From contig CAZPCZ010000034.1 in the NCBI GenBank assembly GCA_964585225.1, positions 1 to 14,338 of the forward strand: a stretch of DNA of 14,338 nucleotides, written 5' to 3'. This document shows positions 4,881-11,557 of the stretch, in pieces; position 1 is the first letter of the stretch; every line of letters begins with the position of its first letter. A program made the position numbers and the translations under genes. The DNA comes from CAZPCZ01 sp964585225. GTDB lineage: Bacteria > Patescibacteriota > Patescibacteriia > JACPHY01. The notes below the pieces were generated by a model. That model had not been told where the DNA came from. It ran no database searches and saw nothing but the letters and a program-made list of their open reading frames with translations.

Positions 4881-6608
4881 TCACGACGATGGATCAACAC
4901 GCAACAGCCGTTCCCCGAACGGCATCGTCCCGATCGACGCAGACTCGATCCCAGGTATCGCGATGGAGCTACTGGCGTACCAGTACGCCGGCGCACTGCC
5001 CACGAGCGCACGAATTCGGGAAAGAAAATTGGGATCGCCGGATGTATCCTCCGATGCGTGCACGACCGCGCGCTCTGGATAGAATACCTTGTCCATGCGA
5101 TGCGAGATGATCACCGCGCTCGGCTCGGTCGCTGCGATGACGGCGCGCGCACGTGTGCGGTGCTCGGCGAGCGCTTGACGCTGTCGAAGCAACCCTTCAA
5201 TGGGATCGGCAACCACGGTACGGAACGAGACGAGCGCAATGCCCAGGAGGACGAGCATTGCGATATGCGGGCGCCATCGTGTAGCGCACCGATCGAGCAC
5301 CCATTGCAGCCCCACCGCAGCCCAAAACGCGAGGACGATCGTGATGGGAAGCCAGTACCGCACGTACGAAATCGTGAGTACATTCGTCTCCCGCACGAGC
5401 GGATCCGCGATCGTCCACGAGCCATAGTACAAGATCAACCAAACCGTGAACGCGATCGTCCCCATCGCAACCCACCCTTGGCTCAAAATCTCCTTTCGCA
5501 TTTTCGTGCGAAAATGCGAAAGGATCGTGGAGAGAAATCCCGTGACCGCAAGTGCAGCAGCCCATGGATACGGCACCACCAGGTACTGCCAGAACCGCGC
5601 GAACGCCTCAATCGGATACCACCCGAACGGGGCAACCAAGGCCGTGAACCAGCCCGAGAACAATGACGACGCAAACTCTGTCGGCGCTGCCCCGCCGTCT
5701 TGGAGCAATGCATACCCGGTTGTGAACGGACTTCCGTAAAGCTGCGCGTTCAAGACCAGGATCGGGAGGAACGGCAGCGCGAGGCCGATGATCAGCACCG
5801 CTATCGAGCCGGTGTAGCGGCGAGCTTCAGCTCGCCACGTGGCGGCCTGAAGGCCGCCGCTACAACGCAGAAACGCCCACAGAGTCACCGCGAGCACCCA
5901 CACGAGCTCGTGGGTGCGGATGGTGAGCGCGAGGCCGATGAGCAATCCAGCCAAAAACCAATGCAAAGCTCCCGAAGGACATCCGAATGCTGCGAATCTC
6001 ATCCGAATGCCTCGAATACGCGAATAGTTTTCGGAGCATTCGGATCCGGTATTCGGAGCATTCGAATGTTCTCTCAAGAGCACCGCGAATCCCAACAAAA
6101 CCAGCGCCACAAACGGCGCGTTCGGGAGGAACGCGGTTGCAGTGAACAGCCAGAGCGAAGGATGCAGGGCGAGGAGAACGGTCGCGATGAGTGCGACCGA
6201 CGCGCCCGCGAGCCGACGGATGATCGACGCGAATGCGAGGAGTCCGAGCGCTGCGAGGATCGGTGTGACGAACAGCATCGCGCGCTCTCCGAACACGCGG
6301 CCGATCAAGCCGTACCACAGCGGCAGCCCAAGGTACGCGCCCGGCACGATTGCACCGTCGGCGCGGACGTTCGCGGTGCGCGGGTGGATAAGATTTCCGG
6401 CGGCGACATTTCGGGGCTCCGACACTGCGAGTGACTCTCCGCGCGCAACGCGTGTTGCAAAAAAATGATACGTCGTCTCATCCGGCCAGTGGAAACGCGG
6501 GGCGAGATCCCGCGTGCGTGCGTTGTCGTAGGAGAGGAGGGAGGTGCCGATTGCAAACAGTGCAGCGATCGCGGTAAGGAATACGCGCTGGCCCACGGAG
6601 AATGTCAT
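4881..6608 (-). CDS. GT-C family glycosyltransferase (GT39/ArnT-like), multi-pass membrane protein
   Basis: 575 residues. Such enzymes transfer a sugar from a polyprenyl-phosphate donor on the outer face of the membrane. After a first membrane segment (about 8-25) comes WPDETTYHFFATRVARGE, with the acidic pair Asp43-Glu44 in the first outer loop, where GT-C enzymes keep their catalytic acid. Around ten further hydrophobic helices follow, then a short C-terminal soluble part (about 500-575). I chose the ATG at 6606-6608 because MTFSVGQRVFLTAIAALF starts directly at the first helix; the upstream open frame is repeat sequence antisense to the end of pgsA. Three palindromic elements interrupt it in frame: residues about 181-210, 249-266 and 362-373, all in loops between helices. 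No ribosome binding site is seen. It follows the PgsA-like gene on the same strand. Confidence 0.85.
   Translation of the reverse strand: MTFSVGQRVFLTAIAALFAIGTSLLSYDNARTRDLAPRFHWPDETTYHFFATRVARGESLAVSEPRNVAAGNLIHPRTANVRADGAIVPGAYLGLPLWYGLIGRVFGERAMLFVTPILAALGLLAFASIIRRLAGASVALIATVLLALHPSLWLFTATAFLPNAPFVALVLLGFAVLLREHSNAPNTGSECSENYSRIRGIRMRFAAFGCPSGALHWFLAGLLIGLALTIRTHELVWVLAVTLWAFLRCSGGLQAATWRAEARRYTGSIAVLIIGLALPFLPILVLNAQLYGSPFTTGYALLQDGGAAPTEFASSLFSGWFTALVAPFGWYPIEAFARFWQYLVVPYPWAAALAVTGFLSTILSHFRTKMRKEILSQGWVAMGTIAFTVWLILYYGSWTIADPLVRETNVLTISYVRYWLPITIVLAFWAAVGLQWVLDRCATRWRPHIAMLVLLGIALVSFRTVVADPIEGLLRQRQALAEHRTRARAVIAATEPSAVIISHRMDKVFYPERAVVHASEDTSGDPNFLSRIRALVGSAPAYWYASSSIAIPGIESASIGTMPFGERLLRVDPSS
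5491..5524. repeat. Perfect 16-bp inverted repeat in frame in the GT-C gene
   Basis: tcctttcgcattttcg (5491-5506) and its exact inverse (5509-5524) separated by two bases. It encodes residues about 362-373 (LSHFRTKMRKE), a charged loop between two membrane helices. Confidence 0.85.
5813..5864. repeat. Three-stem palindromic element in frame in the GT-C gene
   Basis: Outer stem tgtagcggcg / cgccgctaca encloses two consecutive hairpins, ggcgagcttcagctcgcc and ggcggcctgaaggccgcc, joined by acgt. It is translated as CSGGLQAATWRAEARRYT. The architecture (outer GTAG-GGC stem plus two inner hairpins) is the same as at 12414-12469, although the bases differ. Confidence 0.88.
5981..6068. repeat. Palindrome built of repeated arms, in frame in the GT-C gene
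   Basis: Two copies of atccgaatgc(t/c)-cgaat on the left (5981-5997, 6001-6017) face two inverted copies (ttcggagcattcggat near 6030-6045 and attcggagcattcgaat near 6051-6067). It is translated as residues about 181-210, a polar insert (HSNAPNTGSECSEN onward) between membrane helices. Confidence 0.85.
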
Positions 6609-6739
6609 ATCGATCTCAGAGCGCAGCGAGCGAGGAGGAGACGGGAAGAAGGGCTCCGCCCGACCCTCAACGACGAGCGAGCAAGCGTCCTCGGCGGAGG
6701 GAAAGGGCCCGCGGGAAAACCGGAAGGTTTGCCCGCGCT
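6609..6739. repeat. Repeat-like gap between the PgsA-like and GT-C genes, with hairpin
   Basis: gcgggaaaacc (6711-6721) pairs with ggtttgcccgc (6726-6736), one mismatch, loop ggaa, directly after the PgsA-like stop. The rest is rich in gcgagcga and cgctcgct-like words and carries no gene I can support. The hairpin may terminate or attenuate the PgsA-like transcript before the glycosyltransferase. Confidence 0.55.
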
Positions 6740-7306
6740 TCAAATCCCATACGTGACGAGACTCACCAGCGCGAACAGAATCGCGAGGACGAACGACGCC
6801 TTCGAGATCGGGATGAATTCCGGGATCCCGAACGCGAGCGCGAGCAACAGCAACGACACGCCGACGACCTCGAGGAACATTTTCAGCTTCCCCCACTTGT
6901 TCGCCTGGACCATGCGGCCGTGCGATCGCCCGTACCACGCGAGCCCGATGATCGCGGCTTCCACGGTGATGACGCTCAGCCCAATGACGAGATCGAGCTC
7001 ACGCACCACGACGCCGAACACCACGCTCCCGATGAGGAGTTTGTCCGCGAGCGGATCGTAGAGTTTGCCCCAGTCGGTCACCTGATTTCTCGTGCGCGCG
7101 AGCGCGCCGTCAATCGCATCGGAGAATGCAGCGACAAGGAACGCGGCGAGTCCCCACCCGTAGTGCCCGACGACGAGCAGGTAGAGGACGATCGGCGTCG
7201 CGATGAACCGAAACATCGTCACCTGGTTTGGGGTGACGCGACGCGGGAACGCCGGGAGAATCGTCCAGGCGAGGACACGGTCAATGATCGTCGGTTGATC
7301 GTTCAT
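6740..7306 (-). CDS. pgsA: CDP-alcohol phosphatidyltransferase, PgsA-like
   Basis: 188 residues, normal length for the family. It transfers a phosphatidyl group from CDP-diacylglycerol to an alcohol, most likely glycerol-3-phosphate for phosphatidylglycerol synthesis, in the inner membrane. The complete CDP-alcohol signature DxxDGxxARx8GxxxDxxxD is present: Asp63, Asp66, Gly67, Ala70, Arg71, Gly80, Asp84 and Asp88, in SDAIDGALARTRNQVTDWGK followed by LYDPLADK. The N-terminal RRVTPNQVTMFRF (22-34) is typical of the PgsA branch. About five further hydrophobic helices follow. The ATG at 7304-7306 gives a standard N-terminus. It diverges from the large membrane gene across 59 bases. Phosphatidylinositol-phosphate or cardiolipin synthases of the same fold cannot be fully excluded. 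Confidence 0.9.
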   Translation of the reverse strand: MNDQPTIIDRVLAWTILPAFPRRVTPNQVTMFRFIATPIVLYLLVVGHYGWGLAAFLVAAFSDAIDGALARTRNQVTDWGKLYDPLADKLLIGSVVFGVVVRELDLVIGLSVITVEAAIIGLAWYGRSHGRMVQANKWGKLKMFLEVVGVSLLLLALAFGIPEFIPISKASFVLAILFALVSLVTYGI

Positions 7307-7365
7307 GCTACGATCGAGGCGTAACGAGGTATAAAGGCGTAAAGGTGTAGAGGCGTAAAAACACT
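7307..7365. repeat. Degenerate short-period repeat in the divergent gap
   Basis: Repeated aggcgtaa / aggtgtag-like words, period about 7-8 bases (7317-7358: gaggcgt, gaggtat, aaggcgt, aaggtgt, gaggcgt). It fills the region where both divergent genes would need promoters; no good promoter is visible. Confidence 0.6.
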
Positions 7366-9534
7366 GTGCCGATTCTCGCGATCACGGCAATCACCAGTGG
7401 TGTCCTCGTGCTCCTCGGCTGGTTCACGCTGCCCGTACGGATCGTGCTGCTCATCAGCATTGGAATTGCCACTGTTCACTCGTACATTCGCGCCTCCTCC
7501 TCGTCATCCCGAGGAGACGCCGACGTGTCCCGCGAAGTCCGACGGACGAAGTGGGAGGGATCTCACACCGATGTACCGCGTGGCCATGGTGTGAGATTTC
7601 TCACGGAGTTTATCCTGAGCCGAGTCGAAGGGTTCGAAATGACGAAAGGGGTGGGCGCTGCCGCTGCGCTCCTCGCTGCCATCATGATCCTTTGGTCGAG
7701 CGGCACCACCGACCCCATCCGCTCGCCGTGGTCCATCGTCCCCGCCCCATTCTTCTTCCTCTATGCGCTCATGGCGGTCGTAGCAGTCGTTCGTTCAACA
7801 CCTCGTACCTCTTACTTCTTACTTCTTACTTCTTCATCGGTCGCGATCCTCGTCTACCCGCTTGGCTTCGGTTTCGACCACTTCATTCACGCCGCCGCAG
7901 AACGCATCATCGCGACGACCGGCGCCCTCTCGCCGCCACCGCTCTTCTACAGCGGCCACTACGGACTGACGATCCTCCTCGCCGACCTCCTCCCATGGGT
8001 GGATGTCGCGCTCGCCGATCGTTTGCTCGCACCAATCCTCACGATTGCGCTCCTCGTCCCGCTCGCGTACCGATCGCTCAGTACCGTACTGCCGGAGCGA
8101 GAAGCGCTCCTCGGGACGAGCTCGCTCCTCATCGTACCATTCCTCCCCCTCGCGGTCAGCACGCCGCAGGCGACGGCGAACATCTTCGCCCTCGCGACGG
8201 TGCTCCTCCTGCTCAGCATCACCGGTATCGTCGTACGTGGTACGGCGTCGCCGCCAGTATCGTTCAACGGCATCGTTCAACGTCGGACGATACCGTACGA
8301 CGATACGAGCCGCGATGCCGTTAAGCGTATGACGATGCCTGATGGCGAGGTGGGCGCCCGACCTCAGCTGGGAGCCGTACCGCTACTCACCGCGCTCGCC
8401 GCATTCCTCTCCCAGCCCATGACCGGCATCATCGCGATCGCCGTCGTCGCCATGACGTTCGCATGGCAGCGCGGTTGGCGAATACTCAGCGCCGCAGTCG
8501 CGATCCTCGGCGCGATCGGCATCCCCCTCGCGTTCGCCATCGCCGGTCGGATCATTCCGAACCTCGACCTCCTCGTTACATTCAACCCGCTCCCAGCCAT
8601 GCAGCGACTTGGCACCGCGCTCGCAGACGTCGTGCGTATCACCGCGGTCGACTTCTCCACCGCCGACGCGCTCACAATCGCCCGAATCATCCTCCCCCTC
8701 CTCTGGTTCGGACTCGCAGTCGGTGGAGCACGAGCGCTCGCACATCAATCCACACCAAAAAATCAAGTGGCCATTCGAAAGCCGCGGCCGCTGGGAAAGT
8801 ATGGTAATTCATTTTTGCTCATTGCTCCACCGCTCATCGCACTTGTGGCTGCTGCACTCGTCGCGGCGACGGTGATGGTGCCGACGCAGCTCGGAGAAGA
8901 GCAGTCACAGTTCCCGCTCCGCCTTGTCCAGCTCGCTGTGCTCCTCGCAACGCCGCTCGTGAGTATTGGGCTCGGCACCGTGCTCGATCGTGTGCGTGGG
9001 CGGCTGCCGCAACTCGCCGCTGCCGTCGCCATCGGCGCAGCGGCAACATTCACGCTCCTCCTCGCCTACCCACGCGACGATGCACAGGCGCGTTCTGGCC
9101 TCTGGAGCGTAAGCGCCGATGACATCGCTGCGGTCCACGCGATCGCAGAAGATGCCGGCGATGCGCGATACGTCGTTCTCGCCAACCAAATGCTCGGCGC
9201 CGCCGCGATCCGCGAATTTGGATTCCGCCCCGCACACACCGTCGCTAACTCATCACTCATCACTCGTAACTCGTCACTCGAAATCCTCGCCTTCCCCCTC
9301 CCCGCCGGTGGTCCCATCGCGCGGAAGTATTGGGAATACGTCACATCTGAAACACCAACCCGCGCTCCCATCGACGCCGCCATGGATCTCGTCAACGCGG
9401 ATCGTGCCTACGTCGTCCTCCACTCCTACTGGCGCAACTACGAACGCCTCGCGGCCGCAACCGCAACACTGGCAGACACCGAAATCGGCTCGTTCACGCA
9501 CCTCCGGGTGTTCCGCTTGACACATCAACGCTGA
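7366..9534 (+). CDS. Large multi-pass membrane protein, possibly GT-C-like
   Basis: 722 residues, starting at a GTG (7366-7368) without a visible ribosome binding site; the hydrophobic N-terminus supports this region as the start. About twelve membrane helices are visible, followed by a soluble C-terminal part of about 150 residues. After the first helices, LGFGFDHFIHAAAERIIATTG (about 166-186) puts an Asp-His-x-x-His cluster in what would be an outer loop, as in GT-C-type sugar transferases, so it may be an envelope glycosyltransferase; this is inference. Repeat DNA contributes several parts in frame: residues about 46-94, 287-325, and short tandem repeats at about 150-157 and 629-640. The segment near 473-480 (KPRPLGKYGN) shares 19 bases with a palindrome in the GT4 gene. 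The stop codon lies between the promoter boxes of the next gene. Confidence 0.7.
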   Translation: MPILAITAITSGVLVLLGWFTLPVRIVLLISIGIATVHSYIRASSSSSRGDADVSREVRRTKWEGSHTDVPRGHGVRFLTEFILSRVEGFEMTKGVGAAAALLAAIMILWSSGTTDPIRSPWSIVPAPFFFLYALMAVVAVVRSTPRTSYFLLLTSSSVAILVYPLGFGFDHFIHAAAERIIATTGALSPPPLFYSGHYGLTILLADLLPWVDVALADRLLAPILTIALLVPLAYRSLSTVLPEREALLGTSSLLIVPFLPLAVSTPQATANIFALATVLLLLSITGIVVRGTASPPVSFNGIVQRRTIPYDDTSRDAVKRMTMPDGEVGARPQLGAVPLLTALAAFLSQPMTGIIAIAVVAMTFAWQRGWRILSAAVAILGAIGIPLAFAIAGRIIPNLDLLVTFNPLPAMQRLGTALADVVRITAVDFSTADALTIARIILPLLWFGLAVGGARALAHQSTPKNQVAIRKPRPLGKYGNSFLLIAPPLIALVAAALVAATVMVPTQLGEEQSQFPLRLVQLAVLLATPLVSIGLGTVLDRVRGRLPQLAAAVAIGAAATFTLLLAYPRDDAQARSGLWSVSADDIAAVHAIAEDAGDARYVVLANQMLGAAAIREFGFRPAHTVANSSLITRNSSLEILAFPLPAGGPIARKYWEYVTSETPTRAPIDAAMDLVNADRAYVVLHSYWRNYERLAAATATLADTEIGSFTHLRVFRLTHQR
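7501..7645. repeat. 145-base MITE-like element in frame in the large membrane gene
   Basis: Ends are inverted (tcgtcat at 7501-7507, atgacga at 7639-7645). An internal stem atctcacacc / ggtgtgagat lies near the centre. Translated in frame it gives a charged insert of about 49 residues (SSRGDADVSREVRRTKWEG onward, ending SRVEGFEMTK) between hydrophobic helices, quite unlike its surroundings. It has no transposase. The sequence style resembles palindromic elements dispersed in many environmental bacterial genomes. Confidence 0.85.
7813..7833. repeat. Three perfect 7-base tandem repeats (tacttct) in coding sequence
   Basis: Three identical units, 21 bases, encoding residues around SYFLLLTS. A gain or loss of one unit would shift the frame of a 722-residue protein. 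Confidence 0.9.
8224..8340. repeat. Nested palindromic element in frame in the large membrane gene
   Basis: gtatcgtcgtacg (8225-8237) is the exact inverse of 8294-8306. gtatcgt (8258-8264) is the inverse of 8287-8293, and aacggcatcg (8266-8275) of 8313-8322. The dyads interlock rather than nest simply. It encodes a polar stretch (about residues 287-325, including FNGIVQRRTIPYDDTSRDA) between two membrane helices. Confidence 0.75.
8784..8806. repeat. Half copy of the NotI-centred palindrome
   Basis: gcggccgctgggaaagtat (8784-8802) is identical to 12767-12785, the centre and right arm of the 38-base palindrome in the GT4 gene. The left arm here is not conserved. Confidence 0.85.
9249..9283. 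repeat. Degenerate 7-base tandem repeat, five units, in coding sequence
   Basis: ctcatca, ctcatca, ctcgtaa, ctcgtca, ctcgaaa. Encodes the NSSLITRNSSLE region in the soluble C-terminal part of the large membrane protein. Confidence 0.85.
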
Positions 9535-9545
9535 GCTGCTACACT
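9517..9545 (+). promoter_or_regulatory. Consensus promoter of the 127-aa orphan gene
   Basis: TTGACA (9517-9522), exactly 17 bases, TACACT (9540-9545). It overlaps the stop codon of the upstream gene at 9532-9534. It gives a leader of about 105 bases. Confidence 0.85.
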
Positions 9546-9617
9546 GCGGTCAATCCCTGCCCGTATGGGTGGGTGCCCAACGAAAGTCCCTAGCGGCCAT
9601 TCTGACGGGAACGCGTT

Positions 9618-9634
9618 GCCCCGCGCAACGGGGC
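9618..9634 (+). promoter_or_regulatory. Leader hairpin before the 127-aa gene
   Basis: gccccg (9618-9623) pairs with cggggc (9629-9634), followed by gctcttt and then the ribosome binding site AGGAGGT at 9644-9650. It may stabilise the mRNA or attenuate transcription; nothing shows which. Confidence 0.5.
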
Positions 9635-9655
9635 GCTCTTTACAGGAGGTGCCGG

Positions 9656-10039
9656 ATGGCATCGGAACCACTGCAGTACAAGATCTCGAACGGACCGGGA
9701 AGGTTCGACCTCATGGTCGGCCTGTTCGACGACGATGAGTGGCGGAAGGTCCGCTTCTCCTTCCAGGTGCCGCACGAGAGCCCGCCGGGCCACAAGCAGA
9801 TGCCAGAAGGCATCACGTACTGGGTCGAGGTGGTGGTCTGGACGGTGGAACGGTCCTACCGCCCGGGAGATGCCTGGATCGTCAAGGGCCGCGTCGCGAT
9901 GTCCAACTACGCCCCCCTCTGTGCGGGCAGGGGCATGGGCCTGGGAGATCTCCACCGGTTCCGCGCATCGTTCTCCTCACAGACGCGGAAGGGGACGATC
10001 ACGTTCACCGAGCTCCCGCCCGCCGAGCAGTGCGCGTAA
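9656..10039 (+). CDS. Small beta-rich protein, unknown function
   Basis: 127 residues, in a single-gene unit: consensus promoter, structured leader, perfect AGGAGGT five bases before the ATG, and a strong hairpin after the stop. The sequence alternates polar and hydrophobic residues as in a beta sandwich (FDLMVGLFDD, KVRFSFQVP, YWVEVVVWTVE, IVKGRVAMSNY, GTITFTELPP). No signal peptide or membrane segment is seen. Two Cys residues occur, one in ASNY-APLCAGRG and one in the last residues EQCA. I recognise no family. The promoter and ribosome binding site are among the strongest in the window, so abundant expression is likely. It shares this arrangement, but not its sequence, with the 105-aa gene and the DGR target. 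Confidence 0.75.
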   Translation: MASEPLQYKISNGPGRFDLMVGLFDDDEWRKVRFSFQVPHESPPGHKQMPEGITYWVEVVVWTVERSYRPGDAWIVKGRVAMSNYAPLCAGRGMGLGDLHRFRASFSSQTRKGTITFTELPPAEQCA

Positions 10040-10050
10040 CTCCAATGACG

Positions 10051-10077
10051 AGCCCCCCGATGGACCATCGGGGGGCT
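10051..10077 (+). terminator. Terminator hairpin after the 127-aa gene
   Basis: agccccccgatgg (10051-10063) pairs with ccatcggggggct (10065-10077). The perfect dyad begins 11 bases after the stop; the following bases are only weakly T-rich. Confidence 0.75.
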
Positions 10078-10102
10078 TCAACATGTCCTCGTCTTCAACC
10101 AC

Positions 10103-10140
10103 CCCCTCCTACTCCCCCTCCAAACGGGAGGGGGAGAGAA
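10103..10140. repeat. C-rich/G-rich hairpin element between convergent genes
   Basis: ctccccctcc (10112-10121) pairs with ggagggggag (10127-10136). The flanks match the style of the elements at 606-716 and 4003-4100, so this may be a minimal intergenic copy. It may also help terminate the leftward methyltransferase operon. Confidence 0.65.
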
Positions 10141-10161
10141 AAAAGAGAGGATGCTCATGCC

Positions 10162-10848
10162 TCACGGCTTCGAGAGCACGAATACGTGGTGCGAGGAGTG
10201 CGGGTTCGCCTCGTCTTCGACGTGGAGGCTGTGCCCCGTGAACATTGCGCGGAGCGTCGCGGCGTCGTACTGGCATCGTTTCTCTGGTCGCGGTTGCAAG
10301 CCGACGGGGTGCCGTGCTGGCAGTCGCTCCGCGAACTTCTCTATCCGCGTCTTCGGGGTTGTGTCGAAATGCAGGAACGCGATGCCGGTGAGGCATCGCG
10401 CGATTCGTTCCACGTATCCCTCGATAATCGTAAGCTCCCCGATGTGCGTGAAGAACAGCGTCGAGCACACGGCGTCCGCGGGCTCGTCCTCCCACCGCTC
10501 GACGTCACGGAGCACCTCGACGTTGCACACCCCGAACCGCTGGCACGTATCGCGGAGCCGCTGGCTCGTGACCGACGAGGGATCGACGACTTTCACGCGG
10601 AGGAACTTCCGCCCGAGCGGAACGGTGAGCCGACCGACGCCGCTGCCGATACCGACCGCAAGACGGTGGTGTTCGAGGCGCTGCACACGCTCGCGGAACG
10701 ATCGAACTGCCGACTCCGCCGCCCGCCAGAACGCGTCCTCCTCGCGCCACCGCCAGCGATAGCGCGTCGCGACGTAGAAGACCGGCGGTTCATCCACCTG
10801 CTTGAGCTTGTCCCAAGGGTTCTCTCTCGGGGCGAAGGGGGACTCCAT
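10162..10848 (-). CDS. Class I SAM methyltransferase-like protein, copy A (degenerate motif I)
   Basis: 228 residues, the same length as the adjacent copy B and clearly paralogous. Both share FRD/LRDxExW at motif II-III, then T-F-x-H-I-E-L/DV, YV-R-I-RCL-G-AFL-FDT-P-T, and a shared C-terminal plan ending in HxFxVxS. Motif I here reads VGIGSGVGRL (about 65-73) instead of the VDFGCGIGRV of copy B, so the acidic residue before the glycine loop is replaced by Gly. SAM binding may therefore be weakened or changed. The next motif, VKVVDPS, keeps an Asp at the position that binds the ribose. In this context it could methylate a sugar or lipid-linked intermediate of the polysaccharide pathway; the substrate is unknown. 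The ATG at 10846-10848 lies 22 bases after the end of copy B. No strong ribosome binding site is seen. Confidence 0.8.
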   Translation of the reverse strand: MESPFAPRENPWDKLKQVDEPPVFYVATRYRWRWREEDAFWRAAESAVRSFRERVQRLEHHRLAVGIGSGVGRLTVPLGRKFLRVKVVDPSSVTSQRLRDTCQRFGVCNVEVLRDVERWEDEPADAVCSTLFFTHIGELTIIEGYVERIARCLTGIAFLHFDTTPKTRIEKFAERLPARHPVGLQPRPEKRCQYDAATLRAMFTGHSLHVEDEANPHSSHHVFVLSKP

Positions 10849-10870
10849 GCGGCCGGAGTATACCGCACGG

Positions 10871-11557
10871 TCACGAGTGAGGCAAGCCGATGACGCTGCG
10901 TGGGTCGGACACAACGATGAACGCGTGGAGGGCGGTGTTGGGGTCGAGCTCACGGACGATGTGCAGGTCGCAACGCCTGAATATCGCACGGAGTCCGTCG
11001 GGATCACGACGGTACCGACGCATCCCTCGCTTCCACGTCCACGGCACCGACCAGTCCGGCAGCCGCTCCTTCGCTCGCGCGACGAGCGTACGCGGCCGCG
11101 TGTCGAACTGGAGGAACGCGACGCCGCGGAGGCATCGGCCGATACGCCGCACGTACGCCTCGATCTCGGAAACATCCTCGATGTGCTGGAACGTGAGGAT
11201 GGAGTAGACGAGATCGACAGATTCCGTATCCCAACACTCCGTATCCCGAAACGTCGCGATGTTCGACACGCCGCGTTGCTCAACGTGCGTGCGGAGTTGA
11301 TCCAACATCGCCGTAGAACAGTCCACGGCTTGGAGGCGATCGAATCGTTTCGCCGTCGGGAACGCGACACGACCGATGCCACAACCGAAATCCACCGCGA
11401 TACCGCGGTGGGCAACGTACGGTGCGACGTGATCCCAGATGAACGTAGCGGTCCGCTCGCCGGATTTCCAGAACTCATCCTCGCGGACGCCAAACGCCGT
11501 GGAGATCGAACGCATGGCGTCCGTACTCGCCAACTGATCCCACGGCGGCGAGCTCAT
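10871..11557 (-). CDS. Class I SAM-dependent methyltransferase, copy B
   Basis: 228 residues. Methyltransferase motifs are in order: IAVDFGCGIGRVAFP (about 53-67, motif I with Asp56), LQAVDCSTAML (acidic ribose-binding residue), FRDTECWDTESVDLVYSILTFQHI (motifs II-IV region) and GVAFLQFDT. The start codon overlaps the GT4 stop (ATGA at 11554-11557), which implies translational coupling. With the glycosyltransferase directly upstream, methylation of a glycan is a reasonable role, but no substrate can be read from the sequence. Copy A downstream is a diverged tandem duplicate, and the two remain similar also at DNA level (for example around 10390-10425 against 11125-11160). Confidence 0.87.
   Translation of the reverse strand: MSSPPWDQLASTDAMRSISTAFGVREDEFWKSGERTATFIWDHVAPYVAHRGIAVDFGCGIGRVAFPTAKRFDRLQAVDCSTAMLDQLRTHVEQRGVSNIATFRDTECWDTESVDLVYSILTFQHIEDVSEIEAYVRRIGRCLRGVAFLQFDTRPRTLVARAKERLPDWSVPWTWKRGMRRYRRDPDGLRAIFRRCDLHIVRELDPNTALHAFIVVSDPRSVIGLPHS

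Noticed and set aside
5813..5864. CRISPR array or riboswitch
   Set aside because: It is a single copy with two hairpins and no spacer-repeat periodicity, and lies within a coding frame.
7501..7645. Insertion sequence remnant with transposase
   Set aside because: It has inverted ends but no transposase coding capacity, and it keeps the host reading frame, so it is a non-autonomous palindromic element at most.
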